Part shown: piece after piece, positions 33,856 to 44,800 of the stretch
Layout: every line of letters begins with the position of its first letter
How positions within the stretch are numbered: position 1 is the first letter of the stretch
Assembly (NCBI GenBank): GCA_011033025.1
Contig: WFMF01000011.1
Coordinates: 248,001-312,000, forward strand
Source: Beroe forskalii
Taxonomy: Eukaryota > Ctenophora > Nuda > Beroida > Beroidae
Direction of reading: 5' to 3'
Length of the DNA: 64,000 nucleotides
The notes under the pieces: generated by a model
What the model saw: only the letters and a program-made list of their open reading frames with translations
Told to the model about the DNA's origin: nothing
Database searches by the model: none
Made by a program: the position numbers and the translations under genes

Positions 33856-34814
33856 TCTTAATTATAATTTCGTAAGAGCACGTGAATAATGTTTGTGCTC
33901 CCGTACACAATTAAAATTTGAGCTTGCCAAGAAAATATCAAGGAAAACGAATGCAAACGGGCGAAAAGAGGTGCTGTTGCTATGGAGACTGGATATTTGC
34001 GCACGTGCAACATAAAGTAGTTCGCAATGTAGTGTTACTATTACGTTCGTGATTTAAGATGCCAAACTGTTGCTTTTAAATGTTGATGCTTTTAAACTTT
34101 AAAGTTCATGAGGCATGTAGGAATATTTAGGACGACAGTTATTGGAAGTTTAGGAAAGTAGGAAGTTATTACAAAAAATCTCTAAGCGGTAGAGTTCAAC
34201 CGATGAAATAAATTCGCACTGAACGATGTCCGTACGTCTCGGCGTGTTTCAAAATTAATGAGAAGTTCACAAAGTTCAATTCCGAACACTTCCACGTAAA
34301 CGTAAGGGAAAACAAAACTGTTGAACTAACGAAATGAACAGAATGCGGTGCGCGTGCATTTTAATATTGCGCGCTGAAACTCTACGCGCGGCGCTATTTT
34401 TCTGCACAAAGTTATTTTAGATCGACTCACATACGTACAAGAGGAAATGCGCGGCGTTAAGTTATGAATTTGATTTTGCTGTGCTTAGTCTGAGCGCGCG
34501 CCACGCAAGGCCTAAAATTAATCTTTAATTCATTTCCACTTATTACACAGCTTTATTCAACGTATACAAAATATGAAGGAAAAATAATAATTCACGGTAA
34601 GACCAGTCAAACATTGCGTTAGTGTTCCTAATTCCTAACCACGCGCGTCGCACGTCAGTGCGTCGCAATTTTCGTCGTTTGGTCCTTTGAGCCATCAGAC
34701 AACGCACTTCGGCAACTTCAGTTCCTATCAACCTATCTTTTTACTTACTTAATTCTTACTTAAAACTTAATTGCCGAGTGAGCAATGTAATAGCAGACCC
34801 ACCGGGCCTGCTAG
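33856..34814 (+). mobile_element. non-autonomous Helitron B
   Basis: Begins TCTTAATTATAATTTCGTA, nearly the start of Helitron A, and ends GGGCCTGCTAG, with hairpin AGCAGACCC-ACC-GGGCCTGCT at the 3' end. It is preceded by A and followed by T, no duplication. Just downstream of the LINE tail. Contains GC-rich GCGCGC blocks at 34360-34510 and no long frame. Shares its 5' 150 bases with Helitron C. Confidence 0.82.
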
Positions 34815-35029
34815 TTATATAATATTTTTAGAAATTTTTATCTTGCGTTAATAATAACAAATATACTGTTAATGCAGAAATAAGGGATTCCCTTAAAATT
34901 GTGAAAAGGTCGAAAAAGTTGTGATATTGCTTTAAAATTTAAAGGGAATTGCTCGAAACCTTAGGGAAAAGGTCGCTTGAAGAGTCTGCAGTGGGTTTCT
35001 CTGATTTCTGAGGCACGGGAGGTCTGTTC

Positions 35030-35575
35030 AGGTGTGCGTTATGAGTGGAGAGGGGTGTGCTTTGAGTTGACAGGGGTCTGTTATGAGTTGAGAGAGGTGT
35101 GTTATGAGTGGAGAGAGGTATAATATGAGTGGCGGGGTGTGTTACGAGTGGAGAGGGGTGTGTTATGAGTTGAGAGGGGAGTGTTAGGCGGTTTCATCAT
35201 TCCGCGTCGATCGAATGGAGTGATCAAATGAAAAACGCACACAATAAACTTTCTGACTTTCACGATGACGTATTGACGTCTGCGCAAAACAGCAAGCGCC
35301 TGCAATTGTTTGCGTTTTCATTTGATTGATTCATTCGATCGACGCGGAACGATTCAGGTGCCTGATGAGTGGAGAGGGGTGTGTTATGAGTGGAGAGGGG
35401 TGTGTTATGAGTGGAGAGGGGTGTGTTATGAGTGGAGAGGGGTGTGTTATGAGTTGAGTGGGGGGGTGTTATGTGTTGAGAGGGGTGCGTTATGAGTTGA
35501 GAAGGGTGTTGTATGAGTGGATAGAGGTATAATATGAGTGGAGAGGGGTGGATTACGAGTTGATAGGGGTTGATA
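35030..35575 (+). repeat. ~20-bp minisatellite (GTGTTATGAGTGGAGAGGG) split by a MITE
   Basis: Units of GGGTGTGTTATGAGTKGAGA repeat from about 35030 to 35180 and again from 35366 to 35575, with many one-base variants. The palindromic element 35187-35362 lies between the two halves, so it inserted into, or seeded, the array. Confidence 0.85.
35187..35362. mobile_element. palindromic MITE (TCGATCGAATG family)
   Basis: Arms of about 50 bases: GGCGGTTTCATCATTCCGCG then TCGATCGAATGGAGTGATCA on the left, with its inverted partner ending GGTGCC at 35362. Ends and the TCGATCGAATGGA core resemble the TTAA-flanked MITE at 47725-47957. A clear duplication is not seen here (TTA left, TGA right). Confidence 0.7.
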
Positions 35576-35889
35576 GGAGTAGAAGAAAGTCAATGCCAGT
35601 CGCACTCCTAAGAAAGCCCGTCACACTCCTCAGTTACCCTCAGTTAGCATATTTAAATTACTATTTTGTCGCAAAGTAGAGGAAAATCACAATTCTATCA
35701 AAAGATTATCGAAAACCATGCCACTCACAAATATCACCCGTATGATGTATGACTAACCGGGCTCCAAATTAAAATTCCTAACTTAGTTCTTTCGGAAAAT
35801 TTGGTCAGTTTCCAAGGTTAAATCATTTCAGATTCAAAAAATTACACTTTAACCTTTGAAAAAGAACAGAAAGTTTTAAAAACGATTAT

Positions 35890-36200
35890 TCCCTCCCGTG
35901 GCTCAAACTCCAGTGTGATAATTATCGATCTATCACTCCTTTGTAGAACTACTGTACAGTGGCGGAATAATAGAGAAGAATATCGTTAAATAAATTGTTG
36001 ATTTTATGAAAGAGCACTCGAAAATCTATAAAAACGTTGATTCCAGAAGAGGGTTGTCAGACCCGAGTGGGAGGGAGAACTGTTTTGTCGGGTACAATTA
36101 ACAAACTCATGGATCGTGTGATATCGAAAATAGTCAAACTCGGCTGACGCCTCGTGTGATAATTTTCGATATCCCATTCGTTTGTTAATCGCCCAATATA
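35890..36200. repeat. diverged relative of the 380-bp repeat family
   Basis: Shares GATTTTATGAAAGAGCACTC, then AGGGTTGTCAGACCCGAGTG with copies at 4000 and 54871, but the outer parts differ. It is built around ATTATCGAT/TTTTCGATATC-type inverted words. An older branch or a separate subfamily. Confidence 0.6.
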
Positions 36201-36439
36201 AAACGGCAAAAATTAACCAAAAATCTGCCGAGTTGCTTCCTGGTAAAAAGATAATTCAAATGTTCATTATGTAATCATCTTACTATATATAATGCGTGTT
36301 GTTAATATATATATATTTATTTATTTATTTATTTATTTATTTATGGCGATTCGTTTTCAAGTAGGCAACGAAATTCTTTTTTCATCGTGTTGCAAAAAAC
36401 TTTATAATAAATCAGAAAAAATAATACGAGATTTTTAAA

Positions 36440-37126
36440 ATTTTATTCCTGAGGGCGTGGTGGGCCACGCCCTTTTTTCGCAAAAATTAAAGTTTCGAAT
36501 TTTTTCCAAAATTCTTCCGCCATCGAGTTGCTTATAATGAATAAAAATTTTGAGAATTTTGTCCGAATTATTGGGTCACCCTGAGGGGCGTGGGGGCCAC
36601 GCCCTTTTTCGCAAAAATTAAACTTTCGAATTTTTTCAAAATTCCTTCGCCATTGAGCTGCTTATGATGAATAAAAATTTTGAGAATTTTGTCCGAATTA
36701 TTGGGTCACTCTGAGGAGCGTGGGGGCCACGCCCTTTTTTTCGCAAAAATTAAACTTTCGAATTTTTTCAAAATTCCTTCGCCATCAAGTTGCTTATGAT
36801 GAATAAAAGTTTTGAGAATTTTGTCCGAATTATTGGGTCAACCTAAGGGGCGTGGGAGGCCACGCCCTTTTTTCGGAAAAAATAGATTTTCGAATTTTTG
36901 TCAAAATTCCTTCGCTATGGAGTCGCTTATGATGAGTAAAGGTTTTGAGGATATTGTCGGCAATATTGGGTTACCGTTGGGGGCGTGGGAAGCTTTTTTT
37001 TCGCAGAAATTAAAGTTTCGAATTTCCCCTCCAAACTTGCTCGGTCAAATCACTGTCAAAGGGACATGTGGCCCTTAGCTCATGCGGCTGCCATCATTCG
37101 CCGTCCGTAGGACGGGAACCGACTAG
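36440..37126 (+). mobile_element. tandem array ending in a Helitron-like 3' terminus
   Basis: Five units of about 125-130 bases (near 36455, 36590, 36718, 36848, 36975) contain GGGGCGTGGGGGCCACGCCC and GAGAATTTTGTCCGAATTAT. At the end, hairpin CCGTCC-GTA-GGACGG (37101-37115) is followed by GAACCGA and CTAG (37123-37126), then T, the Helitron 3' signature. The 5' end is not certain; a TATATATAATGCGTG start near 36285-36300 is possible. Confidence 0.6.
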
Positions 37127-38066
37127 TAAGTATAATTTAGATATGGAATATGCTTAATATGGCTCCAAGTATTCATAATGCTCATAAGGATTATTATATG
37201 GCTACATGTGAGTTTCATCTCAGGTTTGTGGAATGGTATGAATATGAATATTGGATCACTCACATATTACGTTATCAGCCGAGGGGACAACATAATTATC
37301 ACGGACTTAATATTTTACGGACATTAATATCATTCACGCTCGATCCACTTCAAATTTCAAGAAAATCTCGAAATTTTCGGTTCGATTTTTTCTATTTTTA
37401 CAACGATTTGAATACTTGATTTCAAGATTTTTTCAATATATTTCGTTGATTAATATGATAAATTTCAATATAGCAGGTTCTAAGCATAAAAAGAAGCATA
37501 ATTTCCTTTAAAATTTTGTTATTGCGTTTAAAGAGATAAAGTCAGAAATTTTGCTTCTCTACCCTAGAAATTTTAAGAGGAAATACCGGACTTAATTTTC
37601 ACGGACCTGAAAATCACGGACAATAGTATCACGGACAAAATTTTCACGGACATAATATTCACGCTGATGTGCTTAGCTGCGTGATTTAATGTACGTGTTA
37701 ATTATGTCCGATAAGGTATACCTCTTAGTTTCATGACCTCTAAGTTTCATGACAAAAACTGCTCCTTATCCAAAAGATTTGACCATCATTCGATGAAAAT
37801 TGCATTTCTATGGAGATCTCAAATCTTGAAAAAAACTGATATACTGAATACGAAATTTTCTGTAGACTGTAGGATAAAACATATTTTCAAGATTTTTGCG
37901 TGGACGAATATATGATTTTTTTCGTAAAGTGGGCTAAAAGTGTAAAAAATGGCAATTTCCAATATTTCTATAGTTCTAATTACTATAGTTCAATACTAGC
38001 CAAACTGTGTTCGTTAGGTATTCAGTTTCGCTGAACATAAATCATTAAAATGATTATCAATTATGA
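37127..38066. other. no gene; CACGGAC motif clusters
   Basis: TCACGGACWTAATATT words cluster at 37295-37335 and 37590-37665, facing the same way. No coding sequence supported. Confidence 0.45.
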
Positions 38067-38640
38067 TAATAAAGCACGCATTTTTAACCCGCTTAACCAT
38101 AATTAAGAAACTCAATTCTCTAGGCATCTAAGCGGTAATAACTGTTGAGTGACGTTTCACATCCTTTTGGATCCTTTTCAAGAACATTTCATCACAAATG
38201 AGCATTATGGTAACATAAAACATTAAATCTAGCAGTTATATCAACAAAAAATCTTGCCTTTTGCCCTCCAGAAAAAAACAAAATTCTAAGTCAATCAAGT
38301 TTTGCACATCATCAATATTGGGCAGTATCCAAGTTGCCCGACACACTTAGTGGAATTCCACTATCGAGTTAGTGGAATTCCACTATCGACTTAGTAGACT
38401 TCCATTAACTGATAGTGGACTTCCATTATGAGATAGTAGACTTCCATTAAGAGATAGTGGAATTCCACTACGAGTTAATAGACGTCCACTATCTCTGATG
38501 AGTCTAATTAGGGGACACCTTATTACCACGAAATCGTAAGCAGAGGAAAGTATAAATAGGAGTGATTCCCTGCTCTCTTCCCTGTCTGAAAAAGCACATC
38601 TGAAGAAGTATGTTTTCAATGCAATTATAACATGCTAAAG
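38067..38640 (-). pseudogene. second truncated LINE tail with internal minisatellite
   Basis: The minus-strand peptide MKTYFFRCAF at 38619 matches the LKTHFFKCAF end of the fragment at 19553, and the 3' UTR at 38067-38140 matches 19119-19195. Between them, 38347-38490 holds a tandem of TAGTGGAATTCCACTATCGA and TAGTAGACTTCCATTA words, partly self-complementary, specific to this copy. Confidence 0.7.
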
Positions 38641-39049
38641 TAAACAACTTTGTTTCAGCTTTCTAGAGGGGGGCCCGGGTCGTGCCGTGATTACGTAATA
38701 TTTGCCAAAAGAGGGGGGGATGGCCTAGACAACGTTTGATTATGGAGAGGGGAGAAGGGGAAAATGCCCAAAAAATGATTACGTAATATGTGAACGGTCC
38801 CTATAGCCTGTTTTCTTTAAATTAATTGCTTCCCTCAATTATTTACGGTCGTTCGAGCGAAAGTCGGTGATGCAAGTGCTCAAAATCAAATGCACGAAGA
38901 CACATGTATCAAAACGTACACCATCTACCTAATCATATGCTTATACGATGGGATAGAATATTATTATGATTAATTGATATCTGTCCATTCTGAGGTCCAT
39001 CAATGGAATTCTCCCAATTTTTCGATTCCAAGGTGCTATTTTTCGCTGC

Positions 39050-40300
39050 TTGCAGTATTGGAAAGTCAGCAGGTGCGAGGCAGAAGCTCCTATCGGATCA
39101 GAGAATCTTCATCAAAAGTTCAAGGAAGTACCAGGATAAGCACCGACCAAAGAAGCATCAGCAGGAGCAGTCAATCCTGAAAACATACGATACATGAGTT
39201 TTCACAACTAATTAACCATCAATGATTATTAATCAATATCAGACCATTCAGAATTCAATTAAATTTTTCCAGTTTCTGATCCCCACCTGCTAATGATTAT
39301 CATAGTTTACCTGTTGGATTGTTATATTGCATCGAAAAGGTCTGCAGGTCAGCAGGTGTGGGGCAGTGCTCAGTAGCATGTATCGGATCAGGGAACCTTC
39401 TTCAGCAGTTCAAGTCTATGAGTGGACAGGAGTAGGCAAACCTCGACACGTTTTCCAATTACATGAGTTTGAACAAGTTATTGACAACCGTCAACCTTCT
39501 ACTCATACACTGAAATGGCAATGTGATTACTGCATTATTTAATATCTGTCCATTCTATGGTGCTGGTAAGTAGGGGTAGCCCATGTATCAATTTTGAGAT
39601 ACATGGGCTTGTTGCCTCCTTGACATGGGTTTAACTCCAATCATACCCCATACCCCAGACCCCTCACACACAGTATGGTAGTATAGTGGACTCCATCATA
39701 TATGATAGAGTCCACACCTTCGAATAACCCGATATATGAAGGATCATGGGCATTTGAGGTCAAAATTGCGTTTATTTGGGGCTCCTATATTTGCCAACCC
39801 CATCAAGTCCCTTATTTCAACATCCAAACATATTTATGAAATCTAGCACTGTTTACCTGTTAGATTGCATTGTGTTGAAAAGGTCTGCATGTGGTAGGTA
39901 CTTAGTAACTTGCTTCAGATCAGGAAACATACTTCAGCAGTTCACTGAAGGCAGGAGATAGGAGTAGACAAACCTGGACAGGTATTACAATTACATGAGT
40001 TTTAACAAATTAATGACCATCAACCTTATAGTTACAATGAATTAATGACATATTCAATATCTGGCAATATTGAAATCTTAAATCTTTCCAGTTTCTTATC
40101 TCGAAATGTTACTTCGTGATTATTATAGTTAACCTGTTGCATTGTATTGTATTCAACTGCAAGAAGTCTGCGGCATGAAGTGGTAGGTAATTTGTAGCTC
40201 ACTTCATATCAGGGAACCTTCTTCTGCAGTTCAAGGAGGCACCAGTAGACAGGAGTAGGCAAATCTGAACAACCATTAAACTTGTAAAATGAAATAACAA
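39050..40300 (+). repeat. four diverged ~180-bp units, spaced
   Basis: Blocks near 39050, 39320, 39850 and 40125 share AAGTCTGC...GGTAGG, CGGATCAGGGAACCTTCTTC, AGCAGTTCAAG and GACAGGAGTAGGCAAACC. The first copy overlaps an open frame (39003-39197, KSAGARQKLLSDQRIFIKSS); whether that is an ancestral exon is unknown. Spacer lengths differ, so this is segmental rather than simple satellite duplication. Confidence 0.6.
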
Positions 40301-40728
40301 CTTTCAATTGTAACTATAAGAGCTTCTCAGGGAATTTTTGAGTAATGCTGCCTTTGGTGCAGAGCATGAATTGTTGTTAATTTAAATTTGTTCATGTCCA
40401 AATAAGGAAGCTAGCTTGCATTTATGAAAGGGTTAATTTTTTATGCCACAAACCTGGTTTCACTATGTCATGTGGATGAAGTAGATGCAATAATTGCCTC
40501 AATCTCTAAAATGAAAGAGTCTTGAATGGTCTATATATTTTCTGGGACATTGCATTATTGTGGCATGACTTTTGCAGCTAAAGGGCTATGTTGGAGAAGC
40601 AGCAGTTACCAATTTAGTAGAGAAAAAATCCATAAAATAAAGAATTTCTTTAAAACATCAATGTACAAGCATAGAAACAGTTTACATTTGTCACAAATAT
40701 AGCCCAAATCCTTTTATAAAACATAATT
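40301..40728. other. no gene seen
   Basis: AT-rich; no exon or repeat family member recognised. Confidence 0.45.
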
Positions 40729-40812
40729 CATAAGATAATTCATAAGATAATTCATAAGATAATTCATAAGATAATTCATAAGATAATTCTTAAGATAATT
40801 CATAATTCATGA
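40729..40812 (+). repeat. 12-bp tandem (ATAAGATAATTC)n
   Basis: About seven copies of ATAAGATAATTC, one with CTTAAG in place of CATAAG. Confidence 0.9.
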
Positions 40813-41329
40813 ATCAATTAACAACATAAAATTATTTGATTTATAGCATCAAAAGCATTCAGATGGATAGCCCAATTAACCAAAGTATCCATGAAGCTCT
40901 ATCCATTGCAGAATACTTCTATTCATAGAAATTGATGTCTTGAAGAAAGATTTCTTTTTATTTCAAATAAATTCATAGAAATAAATAATTAAAATGATTT
41001 ATAGGATATTTTGATTTAATACTGACATTTAAGATCATTGATTCAACAGAAACATTTATTTCAAAACACGTGCCCATGGTTCATTAGAAAATAATTCTAC
41101 GGCCTTTTCATCGAATTAATTTGAATAATTACTGCTCAAGGCAAAAAATACAAAAAAATCGACTCAAATAATTTGTCAGAATTCAATCTGCGCGTGCGCG
41201 CCACCGCGCCGCGCGCGTTAGATCGGCCGCCTAACGCGCGCGCGGCCACAGCAGGTGCAAACGACGTGCCCAATGGCCATTATGCTGAAATTATATTTAT
41301 GGACGCGAGGAGGATCAAAAAATTTTATG

Positions 41330-41705
41330 TGAAATAAAGTGATCCTTCTCGGCCACTGCAGTGGACGAAAAGGCTCAAAAAATTTTACATAAAATTTTTT
41401 GATCCTCCTCGGCCACGGGGTTGGACGAAAAGGCTCAAAAAATTTTACATAAAAAATTTTTATGTAAAATTTTTTATGTAAAAAAAGTGAGCCTGCTCGG
41501 CCACCGTACTGCACTGAGAAAGCGCTTCGCGCAACGAACTGAACATTGCTATAAGCGTTTAGCGAATTTTGGTCGGCCTGTGTCGTGTTTGCTAAACACA
41601 TATATAATATCCCTGTCTGCGTTGCGCGGCGCGCTTCCCCAGAACAGTGTGTCCCGTAGGGAAGCGCCGCGCGCGTACACACACCTATGCGGGCTTAGGA
41701 AGTGT
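41330..41705. repeat. GC-rich/AAAATTTTT compound repeat, copy 2
   Basis: Inverted relative of 25870-26225 (GATCCTCCTCGGCCACGGGG alternating with AAAAAATTTTACAT runs). It is followed by TAAACACATATATAATATCC, CTGCGTTGCGCGGCGCGCTT and GAAGCGCCGCGCGCGTACAC, ending ACCTATGCGGGCTTAGGAA. The GC part recurs at 47085-47200 (inverted) and several times at 57120-58090. Confidence 0.65.
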
Positions 41706-41854
41706 CGTGGCTCACTCGGGGCGCTTTCTATGCCTGTGTGGGTGTGACAGGTGTGTATACTCGCGACGCCGCGCGCTTCTCCTGGCAAGCGCACCATGAC
41801 CAGCGCCGGCTTGTGAAAGGTTAAGATCAGGAATATGGTCAGTGCATGATATGT

Positions 41855-44800
41855 TAGGGTGCGCCCTTTTTTCAAAGTTTTTTAGGCTCTTTGACTCGAT
41901 TGTAGATCTCAGTGAGCTGATCACGAGGATATCAAGTTTTTTGAAATTGGACAATGTCTTCCTTTGCCTCTGGGCGTTTTTCTGTTTCGTGACGTCACAT
42001 CACGTGACCTGTCACGTGATCCGCATGCTAGTACTTTGTGCGCGCTCTGATTCCGCGCGCGCAATTGCAATTCTATGCGCGTTCGCGGATCTGAGTTGTC
42101 TGTGTCAATTCTGTGCTATCTATGGCATTGGTAAGACTTATCTTTATTGAATAATAGAATTTTCTGTTACCAATCTATGATAGACGCAGATAGCAAATAA
42201 TTTAAGGATCAGCTTATCTTGCCAGTGACATTTTCAAGGCTGATAATTGCGATAACTTGGAAAATGGAAGCTCAAGTTTATACATTGAGAGCTGAGAAGT
42301 ACATGAGTACTATACAGGGTTAAAATTGTACATCCCAATCAGGAGTGTCCCCAGTCAGATCACATGACAAAGCAGAGGACACTCCCTCAACCATTGATAG
42401 AGCACTCTTGCTAATTCTATTTCACCGTTCGGCAGTCTTAAAGCTTATTCCGATCCCGAGATCTGTGAAATGTGATACACAAAAAATCCGTTTTATTGTT
42501 TTGTATTTTTGTCTGGCGTTGCTACACCCCCAGGGTCTGAAAAAGGCGGACAAAGCGGATTGAAAATGACGGAATGTCGCTCGGAATAATGGGAATCGAG
42601 GTCTAATCCCATAGTCAGGTATTAGACCTGCACTTCTGTTGTCTGAGATCGCGAATTCGTACTCTTCTGATTCAGATGATTAGGAAACGGCCAAGATAAC
42701 GGTATGCAAGTTCCTCAGGATTGTGAACCGTCGCTCAAAATCTGGGCACCATGGAATTTTCTGATACCAATCTACTAATTCAACGATAGACGCAGAAAAC
42801 AGATAATTTTAGAATCAGCAAGTCTTGCCAGTGCCATTTTCAAGCTGATAATTGCGATTACGGCAGTCTTAAGAACTTCTCTGACACCACCGGCTGGCCG
42901 ACTTGCCAGACAGCCAGCTAGCCGGTTAGCCAGCCGGCCAGCAGGTCGGCTAGCCGGCCGGCTGGCGGCTAGTTAGCCAGCTGGTCGGCTAGCCGATCGT
43001 CTTGCCAGTGCAATTTTCGAGCTGGTAATTGCGATTACTCGGAAAATGGAAGCTTTAGTTTATACACTGGGAGCCAAGAAGTACATTAGCACTATACAAG
43101 GTTAAAATTGTACATCCCAATCAGGAGTCAGGGTGCATGTGAATGCCGAGTGTCCCCAGTCAGATCACATGACAAGGCAAGGGACACTCTCCCTCAACCA
43201 ATGATCGAGCAGAAAAAGGTTCACGTGACTGATAGAGAAGGAGGAGGAGGAAGCAAGCAGTATCTCTTTGACAATGAAAAGATCGGGGAACGGACATTTC
43301 ATCTCGCGACACTTCATCTCATGACATTTCATCTTCGACACTTCATCTCAAAGTACGACATTTCATCTCGTACTGTAAATTGATTCTATCCTGAAGTACG
43401 ACATTTCATCTCGAGAGTACGACGTTTCATCTCCAAGGCTACGACATTTCAACTCTGGGGTTGACACCTCTTATCAGGGTAGGAAACTTGATCTCAGTGT
43501 ATGACCCTTCATCTTAGACTGCGACATTACATCTCTCGGTATGACACTTCATCTCAGAGTACAACACTTCATCTCAGAGTTCGACACTTCATAGCTCAGA
43601 CTGCGACATTTCATCTCTCGGTACGACACTTCATCTCAGACTGCGACATTCCATCTCTGGGTACAATACTTCATTTCAGAGTACGACACTTCATCTCAGG
43701 GTGTACGACACTTCATCTCAGACTGCGAACCTTTATCTCTGGCGGGTACGACACTTCGTCTCAGGGTGTACGACACTTCATCTCAGACAGCGACACTAAT
43801 CTCAGGGAACAAAACTTCATCTCAGGGTTCAAAACTTCAACTCAGGGTACCACACTTCATCTCATGGAACGACACTTCATCTCAGACTGCGACACTTCAT
43901 CTCTCAGTACGAAACTTTACCTCAGACTGCGACACTTCATCTCAGGGTACAACACTTCATCTCAGACAACGACATTTCATCTCAGGGTACGACATTTCAT
44001 CTCAGGTACGACACTTCATCTCAGGGTACAACACTTCATCTCAGGGTACAACACTTCATCTCATGGAACGACACTTCATCTCAGACTGCGACACTTCATC
44101 TCTCAGTACGAAACTTTACCTCAGACTGCGACACTTCATCTCAGGGTACAACACTTCATCTCAGGGTACAACACTTCATCTCAGACAACGACATTTCATC
44201 TCAGGGTACGACACTTCATCTCAGGGTACGACATTTCATCTTTTGGTACCACAGTTCATATCAGACTGCGACACTTCATCTCTGGCCCGGCGGGTACGAT
44301 ACTTCATCTTTGACTGCGACACTTCATCTCTGGGTACGACACTTCCCAGGTATGAAGTGTTGCAGTCTGAGATGAAGTGTCGTACCTAGAGATGAAACGT
44401 CCCAGTCTGACTCTGAGATGAAATGTCGTAGTCTGAGATGAATTGTCGTACCCCGAGATGAAGTGTCGTAACCAGAGATAAAGTGTCGCAATCTGAGATG
44501 AAGTGGCGTACCTAGAGATGAAATGTCCCAGTCTGAGATGAAGTGTCGTACCCTGAGATGAAGTGTCGTACCCAGAGATGAAGTGTCTTACCCTGAGACT
44601 AAGTGTCGTACCTGAGATGAAATGTCTCACCCTGAGATAAAGTGTCGTACCCAGAGATGAAATGTCGCAGTCGGAGATGATGTGTCGTACCCCGAGATAA
44701 ATTGTCGAACCCTGAGATGAAGTGTCGTACACTGAGATAAAGTTTCCTTCCTTGAGATGAAGTGTCGCAGTCTGAGATGAAGTGTCGTATCCTGAGTTGA

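Noticed and set aside
41421-42150. Frames through the GC-rich repeat and FB2 terminus
   Set aside because: Lie on repeats present in several inverted copies; no conserved protein feature.
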